A stretch of 64,000 nt of DNA, from NCBI GenBank assembly GCA_964390465.1, contig CAYMIJ010000006.1, positions 79,602-143,601 of the forward strand, written 5' to 3'. A program made the translations under genes and the position numbers. Origin of the DNA: JADZAI01 sp964390465 (GTDB lineage Bacteria; Pseudomonadota; Alphaproteobacteria; Micropepsales; Micropepsaceae). Under the pieces are notes generated by a model, which saw nothing but the letters and a program-made list of their open reading frames with translations, had not been told where the DNA came from and searched no databases. Shown one piece after another: positions 41,899 through 51,150 of this stretch. Within the stretch, counting starts at the first letter, position 1; every line of letters starts with the position of its first letter.

Positions 41899-42848
41899 TG
41901 GCGTTCGACAACCGCATCACCCGGATGCTGGGCGTCCGGTATCCCATCGTGCAGGCGCCGATGGGTTGGATTGCCCGTGCACAGCTTGCCAGCGCTGTTT
42001 CCAATGCCGGCGGCATGGGGATCATCGAGACCTCGTCCGGTGCACTGGACGAGGTGCGTGCAGAAATCAAAAAGATGCGCACGCTGACCGACAAACCGTT
42101 CGGCGTGAATATCGCGCAGGCCTTCGTGCGCGATCCCGACATCGTGAAATTCGTGGTCGATCAGGGCATCAAATTCGTCACCACCTCAGCGGGTGATCCG
42201 ACCCGCTATTGCGAGGCGCTGAAAAGCCACGGCCTCATCGTGTTCCATGTCGTGCCGACGCTGAAAGCGGCACTGAAGGCCGTGGAAGCAGGTGTCGATG
42301 GGCTTGTGGTGGAAGGCGCGGAAGGCGGCGGCTTCAAGAACCCGAAGGATGTTTCCACCATGGTGCTGCTGCCTTTGGTGCGCGAGAAGACGAACGTGCC
42401 GATCATCGCGGCGGGCGGCATCACCTGTGGCCGCACCATGGCGGCAGCCTTCGCGCTGGGCGCGGAAGGTGTGCAGATGGGCACCCGTATGGTGAGCGCG
42501 GCGGAATCCCCCGTGCATGACAACTGGAAGAATGCGATCATCGCGGCGGAAGAAACCGGCACGGTGTTTCTCAACCGCTTCGGCTCACCCGCTTTGCGCG
42601 CACTGCGCACTGAAAAGACGACACGGCTGGAGCGCGAGCTGGGGCCTGACTATCAGGGCAAGCCGGTCATGGCCGAGTTCGGTAACGCCAAAGACCTCTA
42701 TTTCGGCGGCGACATGGAATCGTCCATCGCGCTGTCGGGTCAGGTGGCAGGGCGCATAGACAGCGTGAAGCCGGTGAAGCAGATCATCGACGAAACAGTT
42801 ACTGAGTTTCAGCGCGTTGCGGGCGAGCTTGGCCGCAGCGCCGGCTGA
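41898..42848 (+). CDS. Nitronate monooxygenase-like FMN flavoprotein
   Basis: The 316-residue TIM-barrel FMN protein shows YPIVQAPMGWIA at the N-terminus, GLVVEGAEGGGF, IIAAGGITCGRTMAAAFALGAEGVQMGTR. The fold is that of nitronate monooxygenase / FabK. The usual catalytic His of GGH in those enzymes is Phe here (GGGF), so nitronate oxidation is doubtful. IpdC-like flavoproteins that work on acyl-CoA substrates are an alternative, given the cotranscribed acyl-CoA synthetase. Confidence 0.85.
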   Translation: MAFDNRITRMLGVRYPIVQAPMGWIARAQLASAVSNAGGMGIIETSSGALDEVRAEIKKMRTLTDKPFGVNIAQAFVRDPDIVKFVVDQGIKFVTTSAGDPTRYCEALKSHGLIVFHVVPTLKAALKAVEAGVDGLVVEGAEGGGFKNPKDVSTMVLLPLVREKTNVPIIAAGGITCGRTMAAAFALGAEGVQMGTRMVSAAESPVHDNWKNAIIAAEETGTVFLNRFGSPALRALRTEKTTRLERELGPDYQGKPVMAEFGNAKDLYFGGDMESSIALSGQVAGRIDSVKPVKQIIDETVTEFQRVAGELGRSAG

Positions 42849-44223
42849 CATCACCTGCCCGTGGCGGTGGGCAGCGCCTGCCGCACTGGTGGCGATGGTG
42901 ACTGCAGCCTTCGCCAACACGGCGAACGGCATTTTCGTTTTCGACGACATCGCCGACATCACGGCGAATCCTTCGGCGCAGGCTGCGACGTTCTTTGAGC
43001 GTCTGCCAGTGATGAACCGCCCGCTGACAAAAGCAAGCTATGCGCTGACAGACGCGGTAACCGGGCTGTCGCCTGCAGTGTTTCATCTGATCAATGCGGT
43101 GTTGCATGGCATAGCGGCACTGGTGGTGTTCGCGCTGGTGCGGCACGCCTTCCGCGCATTGGCATACAGCGAAACCACTGCAAGCCTTTCAGCATTCTCG
43201 GTGACCGCAGTGTGGGCGCTGCACCCGGCTTTAAGCGAAACCGTCAGCTATGTGAGCGGGCGCTCGATGGGGCTGTCCTCGCTCCTGATCCTGTTGATGT
43301 TGCTGGCGGTAACCACCCGCGCAAGCGTGCAGAGCGCGGCGGCCGTTTTCGCCTGCGCCCTTCTGGCCCCGTTGGCGCGCGAGACGGCGCTGATCGGCCC
43401 ATTCATTCTGCTATGGTGGCAGATGACGATTGCGCGCGACACATCCTGGCGCGAACGGCTGTCACGATGGTTCCTGGCGCTGGCGGGCTGCCTTATCGCC
43501 GCCACCCTGATTATCATCTCGCCGCGTCACAGCGATTTGATCACCCACAGTCTGAACCGCCACCCACCGCTTGAAGCATTGCGCGGCAATGTCCACGCGG
43601 CAACAGAGAGCCTGCGTTATTGGTTTACGCCTGCCGCCGTCACCATTGATCCGCAACCACCGCTGGCCTGGGGCTGGAGTGATCCACGCACCATCTTGAA
43701 GATTGTTTTGTTCGCAGTGATGGCCCTCACCGCCCTGCTGATGCGGCGGCGTCTGCCTGTTGCCATGTTTGGACTGGGCCTTGCCATGCTGGCATTGGCA
43801 CCGTCGAACACGTTCCTGTGGCGCGCCGACCCTGTATCACTGAAGCCACTTTATCTGAGCGGGCTGGGACTGACGCTCGCCATCGCCGACATTCTGCTGG
43901 CGCTGCTGCGCAACACGACATGGCGCATGTGCCTTCTGGGCTCGGCTCTGTCGCTCAGCGGTCTTTTCGGGGTCATGACCATCCAGCGCAATGCCCTGTT
44001 CGCCGATGAGATCGCACTGTGGAAAGATGCCGCAGACAAGGCACCGGACTATGGCCGCCCCTGGATCATGCTGGGCTATGCGCTGTTCAACGAGGGGCGC
44101 TACAACGAAGCTGTCGACGTTCTGAAGCAGGGATGTGACCTCGACCCTCTGGATGAGAACGCCGCAGAGGTGCTGCTGCTGGCTGAAACGCTTGCACGCC
44201 AACAGAATATGAAGCCGCGATGA
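42817..44223 (+). CDS. TMTC-like GT-C membrane glycosyltransferase with TPR tail
   Basis: The protein has about 468 residues and roughly ten membrane helices. GIFVFDDIADI has the acidic pair (D43-D44) of the first extracytoplasmic loop in GT-C enzymes. HLINAVLHG, ALHPALSETVSYVSGRSMGLSS, LAPSNTF and PLYLSGLGL follow the pattern of TMTC/DUF1736-type proteins. A C-terminal TPR unit (PWIMLGYALFNEGRYNEAV) completes the layout. It probably moves a sugar from a lipid-phosphate donor to a substrate outside the membrane. No ATG gives a full N-terminus; TTG at 42817 or 42829 is likely, both overlapping the previous gene. Confidence 0.68.
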   Translation: MRASLAAAPADITCPWRWAAPAALVAMVTAAFANTANGIFVFDDIADITANPSAQAATFFERLPVMNRPLTKASYALTDAVTGLSPAVFHLINAVLHGIAALVVFALVRHAFRALAYSETTASLSAFSVTAVWALHPALSETVSYVSGRSMGLSSLLILLMLLAVTTRASVQSAAAVFACALLAPLARETALIGPFILLWWQMTIARDTSWRERLSRWFLALAGCLIAATLIIISPRHSDLITHSLNRHPPLEALRGNVHAATESLRYWFTPAAVTIDPQPPLAWGWSDPRTILKIVLFAVMALTALLMRRRLPVAMFGLGLAMLALAPSNTFLWRADPVSLKPLYLSGLGLTLAIADILLALLRNTTWRMCLLGSALSLSGLFGVMTIQRNALFADEIALWKDAADKAPDYGRPWIMLGYALFNEGRYNEAVDVLKQGCDLDPLDENAAEVLLLAETLARQQNMKPR

Positions 44224-44314
44224 ATGATGTCCGCACAGGGATGCGGCATTTCGGCACGTTGGTCACGGGCCAAGTTTGCGCTAGGCTCGCCCAGATGTGA
44301 ACCGGATCATTCCC

Positions 44315-45130
44315 ATGCCGCGCCTCGTCACCGTGCTCGCCTGTCTGGCTACGCTGTCAGCTGGAATAGCCTCCGCCACGATTTTCAGGATCGATACGTC
44401 CCCGCCCAAGACATCGGTGAAGGTTGGAAAACTGACCGCCGACGAAATCATGTCGGTGTGCGCCTTCGAGAAACGGGATGATCCGTTCTTTACAGACAAG
44501 GAATATCAGGCGGGGATCAAGGAATACGAGATGGCCGCGAAGGGCGAAAGCGACGCGAAGTCGCCCAAGGCGCAACGTCTCCAAGGCAATATCGAAGCTC
44601 TGAAGGAATGCCGCGAGAACGACAGGAATAAGCGCCACGCCGCAAAGGCAAAGCGCAGCTGCAAGGATCTTGTGAAGTCGCACAAAGCCGCGTCGGCAAG
44701 CGCCTGGGATGCGGTTGAGAACAAGACCGCTTACAGGGACGAGATCATGTCGTGGGGCGAGCGCTTTCGAGAGCCCGTCGAGCTATGCCTGAAATCCATG
44801 CGCTGCCGTTACAATAGCAAGAAGGACATGGCCGAGGCAGTGGCCGTTTACCGTGAGGTGGTCGACGAAATGTCTGGCTGGATTCTCGACGTGAAGAACG
44901 TTGAGGACATGCATATCTGCGGCACCACGATCCGCGACCTCAAGCGCTGGTGCCAGGTCGAGACAGGTACGGACGCAGAAGGCAATACCAAGATCAAGGA
45001 CATCTGCACAGACCCGGAGATGATGGCAATCGCACTGCAGAAACTGCAAGAGCCCATCACACGGCGCCCACTACCCCATTCCTCGCCATCGCCGCTTGGG
45101 GGCGGCCACTTCGGTGTGGGAGGACAATGA
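44315..45130 (+). CDS. Cysteine-rich secreted protein of unknown function
   Basis: The protein has about 271 residues. A signal peptide (PRLVTVLACLATLSAGIASA) is followed by a helical, charged mature part with eight cysteines (VCAFE, KECREN, RSCKD, ELCLKSMRC, HICGT, RWCQV, DICTD), probably disulfide-linked in the periplasm. Start at the ATG at 44315 (weak GGAT upstream); a GTG at 44297 is possible. The stop is one base before the next start. I recognise no family; the position links it with the GT-C enzyme and the Ig-repeat protein. Confidence 0.7.
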   Translation: MPRLVTVLACLATLSAGIASATIFRIDTSPPKTSVKVGKLTADEIMSVCAFEKRDDPFFTDKEYQAGIKEYEMAAKGESDAKSPKAQRLQGNIEALKECRENDRNKRHAAKAKRSCKDLVKSHKAASASAWDAVENKTAYRDEIMSWGERFREPVELCLKSMRCRYNSKKDMAEAVAVYREVVDEMSGWILDVKNVEDMHICGTTIRDLKRWCQVETGTDAEGNTKIKDICTDPEMMAIALQKLQEPITRRPLPHSSPSPLGGGHFGVGGQ

Positions 45131-45131
45131 T

Positions 45132-47381
45132 ATGATCCGTACACTGATCTCGATTTTTTTTCTGAGCGCCACGGCTGGCGCACAGGAGATGGGCGAGAGC
45201 TTTTCACTACGCGACTTCCCGGCCCGCGTGGATGAAATGAACACCGCCTGCGATGCTGATCCCAACGGCCCGGAATGCCGCGTTCAGATCAAATCGGTTC
45301 TGCCATCAGCCATCGAGGCGCTGTCGTTCATCGGCTATCAGGGTTCGTATGACGCCCATGCCGCCCTGCTGCGCGATTATACCTCGTTTCCAGTGCCTGA
45401 AATCCAGGCAGCGGCCCTCTATGCGCTGGCCCGCCTCGGACCACGCGAGGGTGATCTGCCATTGCTGCGCGAGGCCCTGACTAGCGCCAGCCCTGGTGTG
45501 CGCCGCGCTGCCCTGGGTGCGCTGAAGGCGCTGCCGGATGAACGGGCGCAGGAGCTTGTCACGCGCGGCAGACCATTCCCGTCAGGCTCATATTTCACGC
45601 CGGATCTGATTCCGTTCGACCCGCAGGCCATCGGCGTTGGTAAATGGCCGGAAGGTCCGCGTTTCCTGTTCTTTCACAAAGCGGCACGCGGCACCTATGC
45701 CTTCACCTCGGAGGCCAGCCGTTCCGATGTGATCAGCGCATTTGAAGAAAGCGCCGGTGTGAAGGCAACAGGCATGGGGGACGTCGAGGCACGCTTTGGC
45801 GCAGTCTATGCCGACATTCTCAAGCCGTGGATCGAACGCAACGCGACAAAAGGCGCGGTCGAGGTCGTGCTGATGCATGATGAGCCACAGCCATCGGAGG
45901 ACAAGCCAGCCCTTCTGGCGCTTGTGTATGACGACTATGCGATGGGTGCGACCGGCTTCGCGCTGGTGCGACTGCCTGGCACGTCATTTTCCACGCCACC
46001 GCGTCCGCGAGAGGAGGTGACAGCGTTCACCCCGCCGACCGGCGATGCTGCGCGCTGGTTTGATGGCGGTGCGTTCATCCCAAAGGATGGCGCAGGCGAA
46101 GACGATGTGTCTGCCTGGCGCGACGTGCGCGCCGCCGCCTATGACGCGACCTACGCGCAGGCCTATCTCGATCAGTTCCCCTCTGGCGCGTACCGGACAG
46201 AGGCCGAAGGAATCCTCGCGGCTCCTGCCATCGACACCGATCTCGACGTCTATTCCGAACAGGACCCGATCCACCTGAACTGGCGCAATCTGCCGGAAGG
46301 TATTGACGCCGAGATCTTCCTGTCGCCGGCGCGCGATACGACGTACCGCGCCGCGCAGGCGGACAATCAGCAACTGGTCAATACCGCTGCCGGGGAAGCG
46401 GTGATCAAGACACCGCCCTATATCAAGCCCGGCGTCTATGACGTGCAGATCATCGACAACCAGGGGAGCGTGCTGGCGGCGAAGGAAATCCGCATTGCGC
46501 TGGCCGAAGCATCGCTTTCGCTGGATCGCAACAGCGTGAAGCCGGGCGAGACGATCACCGTTTCGTTTGCCGATATGCCGGGCGAACGTGAAGACGCCAT
46601 CTCCATCGCCGCCAAGGGGGCCGAAGACTACACCAAGGGCAGTATCGTCCAGAAGACGGGCGGCGCACCATCCGGCAGTGTGCAGCTGTCGGCGCCGTCT
46701 GAACCGGGCGCGTATGAGGTGCGAGCGTGGTTCGGTGGTGACAGCCGCGTGCGCGGCAAGGCGGCGTTGACCGTGCGCGGCCCTGACCTGCCGCTGGATT
46801 TCACGACGCCGCCGACCGCACCGGCCTTGAGCCTTCTGTCTGATCGCTTCACCGCGAATGAAAAGATCATGGTGCGTTATGGCGGTTTCGCCGGGAACGG
46901 GTCGGATTATGTTTCTATCGCGCCCGCCGGTGCGGACGACAGCACGTATTACACCTATGCCTATGCCAAGGAGAAAACGGGGGTCATCGAACTCACGCTG
47001 CCGCCTGAGCCCGGCGCCTACGAAGTGCGCGGGGTGATTGCCAACAAAGTGGAGGCCCGCACGACGATTACCATCACCGAGCCTGAAGGTGCGGCGAAGG
47101 CAAAGCTCACTCTGGAGAAGGCGACCTTTGCTCCGGGAGAGGTCATCATGGTGACCTTCGATGGCATGTCAGGCAGCAAAAATGACTATGTCACGGTGAC
47201 TGCAACGGGGGCGCGGTACAGCGCGTATGAGAGCTATGTCTACACCAAGGGCGAAGTCGCAGGGACGGTTGAACTGAAGGCACCATCCAAGGCGGGCAGC
47301 TATGAAATCCGCGCCTTTTTCAACGAGAAAGAGGACATCGTGCGCGGCGTTGTGCCCATCACAGTCACCGCCCCACCGTGA
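45132..47381 (+). CDS. Secreted HEAT-repeat plus triple Ig-like protein
   Basis: The 749-residue protein has a signal peptide (MIRTLISIFFLSATAGAQ) and HEAT-like helices around residues 55-150 (EIQAAALYALARLGP, GVRRAALGALKALPD). A mixed region up to about 450 follows, with a DLDVYSEQDPIHLNW beta stretch. Three tandem Ig-like units end the protein (about 459-548, 565-652, 657-749), each with a PGE or ANE opening, a D-Y/A-V/I-S/T-I/V strand, and a PGAYEVRA/SYEIRA strand. GGAGG before the ATG. It is periplasmic or surface exposed. No catalytic motif was found. Confidence 0.75.
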   Translation: MIRTLISIFFLSATAGAQEMGESFSLRDFPARVDEMNTACDADPNGPECRVQIKSVLPSAIEALSFIGYQGSYDAHAALLRDYTSFPVPEIQAAALYALARLGPREGDLPLLREALTSASPGVRRAALGALKALPDERAQELVTRGRPFPSGSYFTPDLIPFDPQAIGVGKWPEGPRFLFFHKAARGTYAFTSEASRSDVISAFEESAGVKATGMGDVEARFGAVYADILKPWIERNATKGAVEVVLMHDEPQPSEDKPALLALVYDDYAMGATGFALVRLPGTSFSTPPRPREEVTAFTPPTGDAARWFDGGAFIPKDGAGEDDVSAWRDVRAAAYDATYAQAYLDQFPSGAYRTEAEGILAAPAIDTDLDVYSEQDPIHLNWRNLPEGIDAEIFLSPARDTTYRAAQADNQQLVNTAAGEAVIKTPPYIKPGVYDVQIIDNQGSVLAAKEIRIALAEASLSLDRNSVKPGETITVSFADMPGEREDAISIAAKGAEDYTKGSIVQKTGGAPSGSVQLSAPSEPGAYEVRAWFGGDSRVRGKAALTVRGPDLPLDFTTPPTAPALSLLSDRFTANEKIMVRYGGFAGNGSDYVSIAPAGADDSTYYTYAYAKEKTGVIELTLPPEPGAYEVRGVIANKVEARTTITITEPEGAAKAKLTLEKATFAPGEVIMVTFDGMSGSKNDYVTVTATGARYSAYESYVYTKGEVAGTVELKAPSKAGSYEIRAFFNEKEDIVRGVVPITVTAPP

Positions 47382-47603
47382 GTCCTTGATTTCGCAGATG
47401 CGAGATGTTACACAGGGGCATGGCTGCATGTGCGGCCGTGCATGCCGATTGCCTGCGTAAGGTCAGCGTTTTCACACTGACGGGCAACGGACTGGATATT
47501 CCCAAACCCTTTTGAACTCCCAGTTTTACGCGGGGGCGTTCTGAACCCCGCAAGGCGCGGCTGGCTCAGCACGCGCCCTTGCTTTGCATTTGAAAGACGA
47601 AAC

Positions 47604-49091
47604 GTGACCGACTTTAATTCCCTTGGCCTTTCCCAGCCGCTGCTTCAGGCGCTGGAGAGCGAAGGTTACAAGACCCCCACCCCCATTCAGGCGCAGGCGA
47701 TCCCTGATGTGCTGGCTGGCAAAGACCTGCTGGGCATCGCGCAGACCGGCACCGGCAAGACCGCTGCCTTCGCGCTGCCCATGTTGCAGCGTCTGGCAGC
47801 CAGCCCGGCGCGGCCCAAGGCCATGACCTGCCGCGCGCTGATCCTTTCACCGACCCGCGAACTCGCCACGCAGATTTCCGAAAGCTTCCGCGCCTATGGC
47901 CGCTTTCTGAAACTGAACGTGGTGACCGTGTTCGGCGGCGTCGGCCACATGCCGCAGATGAAAGCCCTGCGCGCCGGTGTCGACATTCTGGTCGCAACGC
48001 CCGGCCGCCTGCTCGACCACATGCGCGAAGGCAACATCACCTTCGACGCGGTTGAAATCTTCGTGCTGGATGAAGCCGACCAGATGCTGGACATGGGCTT
48101 CATCCATGACATCCGCAAACTGGTGGCGCGCCTGCCCCGCCGCCGCCAGAGCCTGTTCTTTTCCGCCACCATGCCCGGCGAGATCGGCAAACTGGCGGGC
48201 GAATTGCTGACCGACCCCGTGAAGGTGCAGGTGACACCTGCCGCCACAACCGTCGAGCTGATCCGTCAGCGCGTTGAGTTCATGAACCCCGCTGAAAAAA
48301 ACGCCGCGCTCGCTGCGCATCTGCGCACTGACGGCGTGACGCGCGCGCTGGTTTTCACTCGCACCAAACATGGCGCCGACAAGGTTGTGCGTCATCTGGA
48401 GCGCGAAGGCATTGGCGCGGCGGCGATCCACGGCAATAAAAGCCAGAGCAACCGCGAACGGGCGCTCGCCGCCTTCAAGGCCGGCGAGATCAAGGCGCTG
48501 ATCGCCACCGACATTGCGGCGCGCGGCATCGACGTGGATGGCGTGAGCCATGTGTTCAACTATCACCTGCCAAACATCCCGGAATCCTATGTGCACCGCA
48601 TCGGCCGCACGGCCCGCGCAGGCGCATCGGGCATCGCGATTTCGTTCTGTGATAGCGAGGAACGCAGCTTCCTGCGCGACATCGAAAAAACCATCCGCAT
48701 GAAGATCGACGCCGAGGATCGCCGTGGCCAGATCGTGGAAGGTTCAGAAAACATGGTCGCCCCGGAAAGCGTGACGCTGAAGCCGCATGAAGTGCGCCGC
48801 ATGAAGCAGCACGAACAGCGCCCGCGTTCCAACCACGCCAAGCCGCATGGTGCAAAACCCCAGAGCGCGAAGCCTCACGGTGCAAAGCCGCAAGGGCAGG
48901 CACCCAGTGCGCATCAGGGCAAGCCGCACAGTGCCCGACCGCATGATGCCAAGCCCCATGCTGGCAAGCCATTTGGCAAACCGCATGGCAAGCCCGCGCA
49001 TCGTTCCAGTGCGCCGCGTGCCTCACACCCCAATGGTGATCTGGGCGCCATGTCGATGATGCGGCCTGTGCATCGACCGGGGCGCGGCTGA
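47604..49091 (+). CDS. DEAD-box RNA helicase with basic His/Lys/Pro tail
   Basis: The 495-residue protein has a helicase core with AQTGTGKT (Walker A), PTRELA, VLDEADQML, SATMP, ARGIDVDGVSHVFNY and HRIGRTARAG, all standard for RhlE/DeaD-type enzymes. From about residue 395 a low-complexity tail repeats AKPHG, AKPQ and GKPHS units, which is expected to bind RNA non-specifically. GTG start at 47604, with only a weak GACGA ribosome site. The 222-base leader before it may carry cold-response control. Confidence 0.93.
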   Translation: MTDFNSLGLSQPLLQALESEGYKTPTPIQAQAIPDVLAGKDLLGIAQTGTGKTAAFALPMLQRLAASPARPKAMTCRALILSPTRELATQISESFRAYGRFLKLNVVTVFGGVGHMPQMKALRAGVDILVATPGRLLDHMREGNITFDAVEIFVLDEADQMLDMGFIHDIRKLVARLPRRRQSLFFSATMPGEIGKLAGELLTDPVKVQVTPAATTVELIRQRVEFMNPAEKNAALAAHLRTDGVTRALVFTRTKHGADKVVRHLEREGIGAAAIHGNKSQSNRERALAAFKAGEIKALIATDIAARGIDVDGVSHVFNYHLPNIPESYVHRIGRTARAGASGIAISFCDSEERSFLRDIEKTIRMKIDAEDRRGQIVEGSENMVAPESVTLKPHEVRRMKQHEQRPRSNHAKPHGAKPQSAKPHGAKPQGQAPSAHQGKPHSARPHDAKPHAGKPFGKPHGKPAHRSSAPRASHPNGDLGAMSMMRPVHRPGRG

Positions 49092-49129
49092 TAGCTGACG
49101 GCCAATTCAGGATGCGCTATGGCAGGCCC

Positions 49130-50233
49130 ATGCGCATCCTTATCGGCCTCGTCTGCTTTTTCAGTTTCGCCTTGCCTGCAATGGCGGAGCCACTTGAAAC
49201 GGTGGCTGCACCGGCTGCGCAAGCGATGTATGCTGAAGGCAAACCGCCCGCGATGGTCATCGCCATCGTGCGCGGAGATGAAACCTATATTGCAGGCTTC
49301 GGCGAAACCGCGCCCGGCAATGGCGTGACGCCAACGGGGCGCTCGCTCGTTCGCATCGCCTCGCTGTCCAAGCTGTTTTCATCGCAAGTGCTGGCCACGA
49401 TGGCTGCTGACGGTCAGGTGAAACTGGATGACGCGCTGGATACCTTCGCGCCAGCGGGCGCGGCTTACACACCCTGCAAGGGGTGCGACCCCATTCGTCT
49501 GTTTCACCTCGCCACCCATACCAGTGGTCTGCCGCGCGAACTGGCCGCCAGCCTGAACGCCGACCGATGGGGCTGGCTGGCAAAGCAGAAGAAAATGCCA
49601 GTGCCGGGCCTGCGGGCGCTTTATTCCAATCTCGGCTTCGACTTTCTGGCCGATGCACTCAGTCGTGCAGGTGGCATGCCCTACACCGCGCTGCTGGCCG
49701 ACATCGTGACAGGGCCTGCGGACATGAGGGACACAACCGCCGCACCCAACGCCGAACAATGCGGGCGGATGATAACCGGCGGCAAGGTCATCGCGCCCTG
49801 CGCCGATCAAACAGACATCGCAGGCAATGGCGGTGTGTATTCCACCGCTGACGACATGGCGAAATGGATTGGCCTTCAGGTGGGGCGCGGGGAAAGCGTG
49901 GGCGACCCTGCCCGTGCGTTGATGCAGACCATATATCTCAACCGCACCGACCTTGGTTCTGCCGTGGGACTGGACCACGCCGGTCAGGCTGACGGCATCG
50001 GCCTTGCGTGGATTTTCATGAAAGGCGCGAATGGCGAAAGCGATCTGTGGCAAAAGACCGGGAATATTGGTGGCTTCATGAGCTATGTGGTGATCGCCCG
50101 CGACGCGCCGGTGGGCGTGTTCGTCGCCGTAGCGCGGCCAGAGAAGGCGAAGAAGGGTGACCCCAAGTTCCGCATGAAGCTGGTGTTTGAGGCCGCCAAT
50201 GCACTGGTGCGACAGCTTGCCGCCGCGCCCTGA
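49130..50233 (+). CDS. AmpH-like serine hydrolase (class C beta-lactamase family)
   Basis: The 367-residue protein has a signal peptide (LIGLVCFFSFALPAMA). The class C fold motifs are S78-L-S-K81, YSN in LYSNLGFDF, and KTG near the C-terminus. The pair ACTPCKGC-like (YTPCKGCDP) is also seen in AmpH, a peptidoglycan DD-carboxypeptidase/endopeptidase. The layout fits AmpH better than a resistance beta-lactamase. ATG at 49130 has GGCAGG before it; ATG at 49112 is possible. Confidence 0.85.
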   Translation: MRILIGLVCFFSFALPAMAEPLETVAAPAAQAMYAEGKPPAMVIAIVRGDETYIAGFGETAPGNGVTPTGRSLVRIASLSKLFSSQVLATMAADGQVKLDDALDTFAPAGAAYTPCKGCDPIRLFHLATHTSGLPRELAASLNADRWGWLAKQKKMPVPGLRALYSNLGFDFLADALSRAGGMPYTALLADIVTGPADMRDTTAAPNAEQCGRMITGGKVIAPCADQTDIAGNGGVYSTADDMAKWIGLQVGRGESVGDPARALMQTIYLNRTDLGSAVGLDHAGQADGIGLAWIFMKGANGESDLWQKTGNIGGFMSYVVIARDAPVGVFVAVARPEKAKKGDPKFRMKLVFEAANALVRQLAAAP

Positions 50234-50299
50234 GCAGGATCAAGGCAGGTGCAACAGGTCTTGCTGTAGGGCGTTCTGCCCGATACGCACGCGCCCGAC

Positions 50300-51085
50300 A
50301 TGACCGAAAAAAGCCCCACCGGCCCCACCGAAGAAACCGTGCTGGATGTCCGCCACTGGACCGACCGGCTGTTTTCCTTTCGCATCACGCGGCCCACATC
50401 GTTCCGCTTTCGCTCAGGCGAGTTCGTGATGATCGGCCTGCCTGTCAACGGCAAGCCGCTGCTACGCGCCTATTCCATTGCCAGCCCATCATGGGATGAG
50501 GGGCTGGATTTCTATTCCATCAAAGTGCCGGATGGTCCACTGACCTCGCGCCTTTGCGATATTCAGCCCGGCAGCACCGTGCTGATGGGCCGCAAGCCCA
50601 CCGGCACGCTGGTGCTGGATGCGCTGATCCGTGGGCGGCGGCTTTATCTTCTTTCCACCGGCACAGGCATCGCGCCCTTTGCTTCACTGATCCGCGACCC
50701 GGAAACCTATGAACATTATGACGAGGTGATCCTCACCCATACCTGCCGCGAGCGGGCGGAGCTTGCCTATGGCGAGCATCTGGTGGCGATGACCCGCGCC
50801 GATCCGCTGGTGGGCGAGATGACGACAGGCAAGCTGCGGCATTATACATCGGTGACGCGCGATGAAGGTCCGTGTCAGGGTCGCATCACCGACCTGATAC
50901 GGTCAGGAAAGCTCTTTGCCGATCTGGGTGTGCCGCCGTTCAACCCGGAAACCGACCGCGCCATGCTGTGTGGCTCGATGGCCATGATCAATGATACCAA
51001 GGCGCTGCTGGAGCAGGCGGGACTGACGGAAGGTTCCAATGCCCAGCCCGCGCAGTTCGTGATCGAACGCGCGTTTGTGGGTTAG
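50300..51085 (+). CDS. fpr: Ferredoxin-NADP reductase
   Basis: The 261-residue FAD protein transfers electrons between NADPH and ferredoxin or flavodoxin. LLRAYSIASP binds FAD, STGTGIAPFASLIRDPE binds NADP, and MLCGSMAMINDTKALLEQAGL followed by the C-terminal FVIERAFVG are the family's ending, with an aromatic residue near the end stacking on the flavin. It is a bacterial subclass-I type. Confidence 0.93.
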   Translation: MTEKSPTGPTEETVLDVRHWTDRLFSFRITRPTSFRFRSGEFVMIGLPVNGKPLLRAYSIASPSWDEGLDFYSIKVPDGPLTSRLCDIQPGSTVLMGRKPTGTLVLDALIRGRRLYLLSTGTGIAPFASLIRDPETYEHYDEVILTHTCRERAELAYGEHLVAMTRADPLVGEMTTGKLRHYTSVTRDEGPCQGRITDLIRSGKLFADLGVPPFNPETDRAMLCGSMAMINDTKALLEQAGLTEGSNAQPAQFVIERAFVG

Positions 51086-51150
51086 AATGCCGCTGCCATG
51101 ATCGCGCCATGAAGCGCCGTCATGGAACGGACTGAACAGGAGCGTTTCCG

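Noticed and set aside
41898..42848. True nitronate monooxygenase
   Set aside because: The conserved catalytic His position is Phe and the neighbour is an acyl-CoA synthetase.
48786..49060. Helicase tail repeats as a CRISPR or tandem DNA repeat
   Set aside because: Units are irregular in length, lie in frame in a helicase gene and have no spacers.
49130..50233. Antibiotic-resistance beta-lactamase
   Set aside because: Motif spacing and the paired cysteines fit AmpH-type peptidoglycan enzymes; no resistance context is present.
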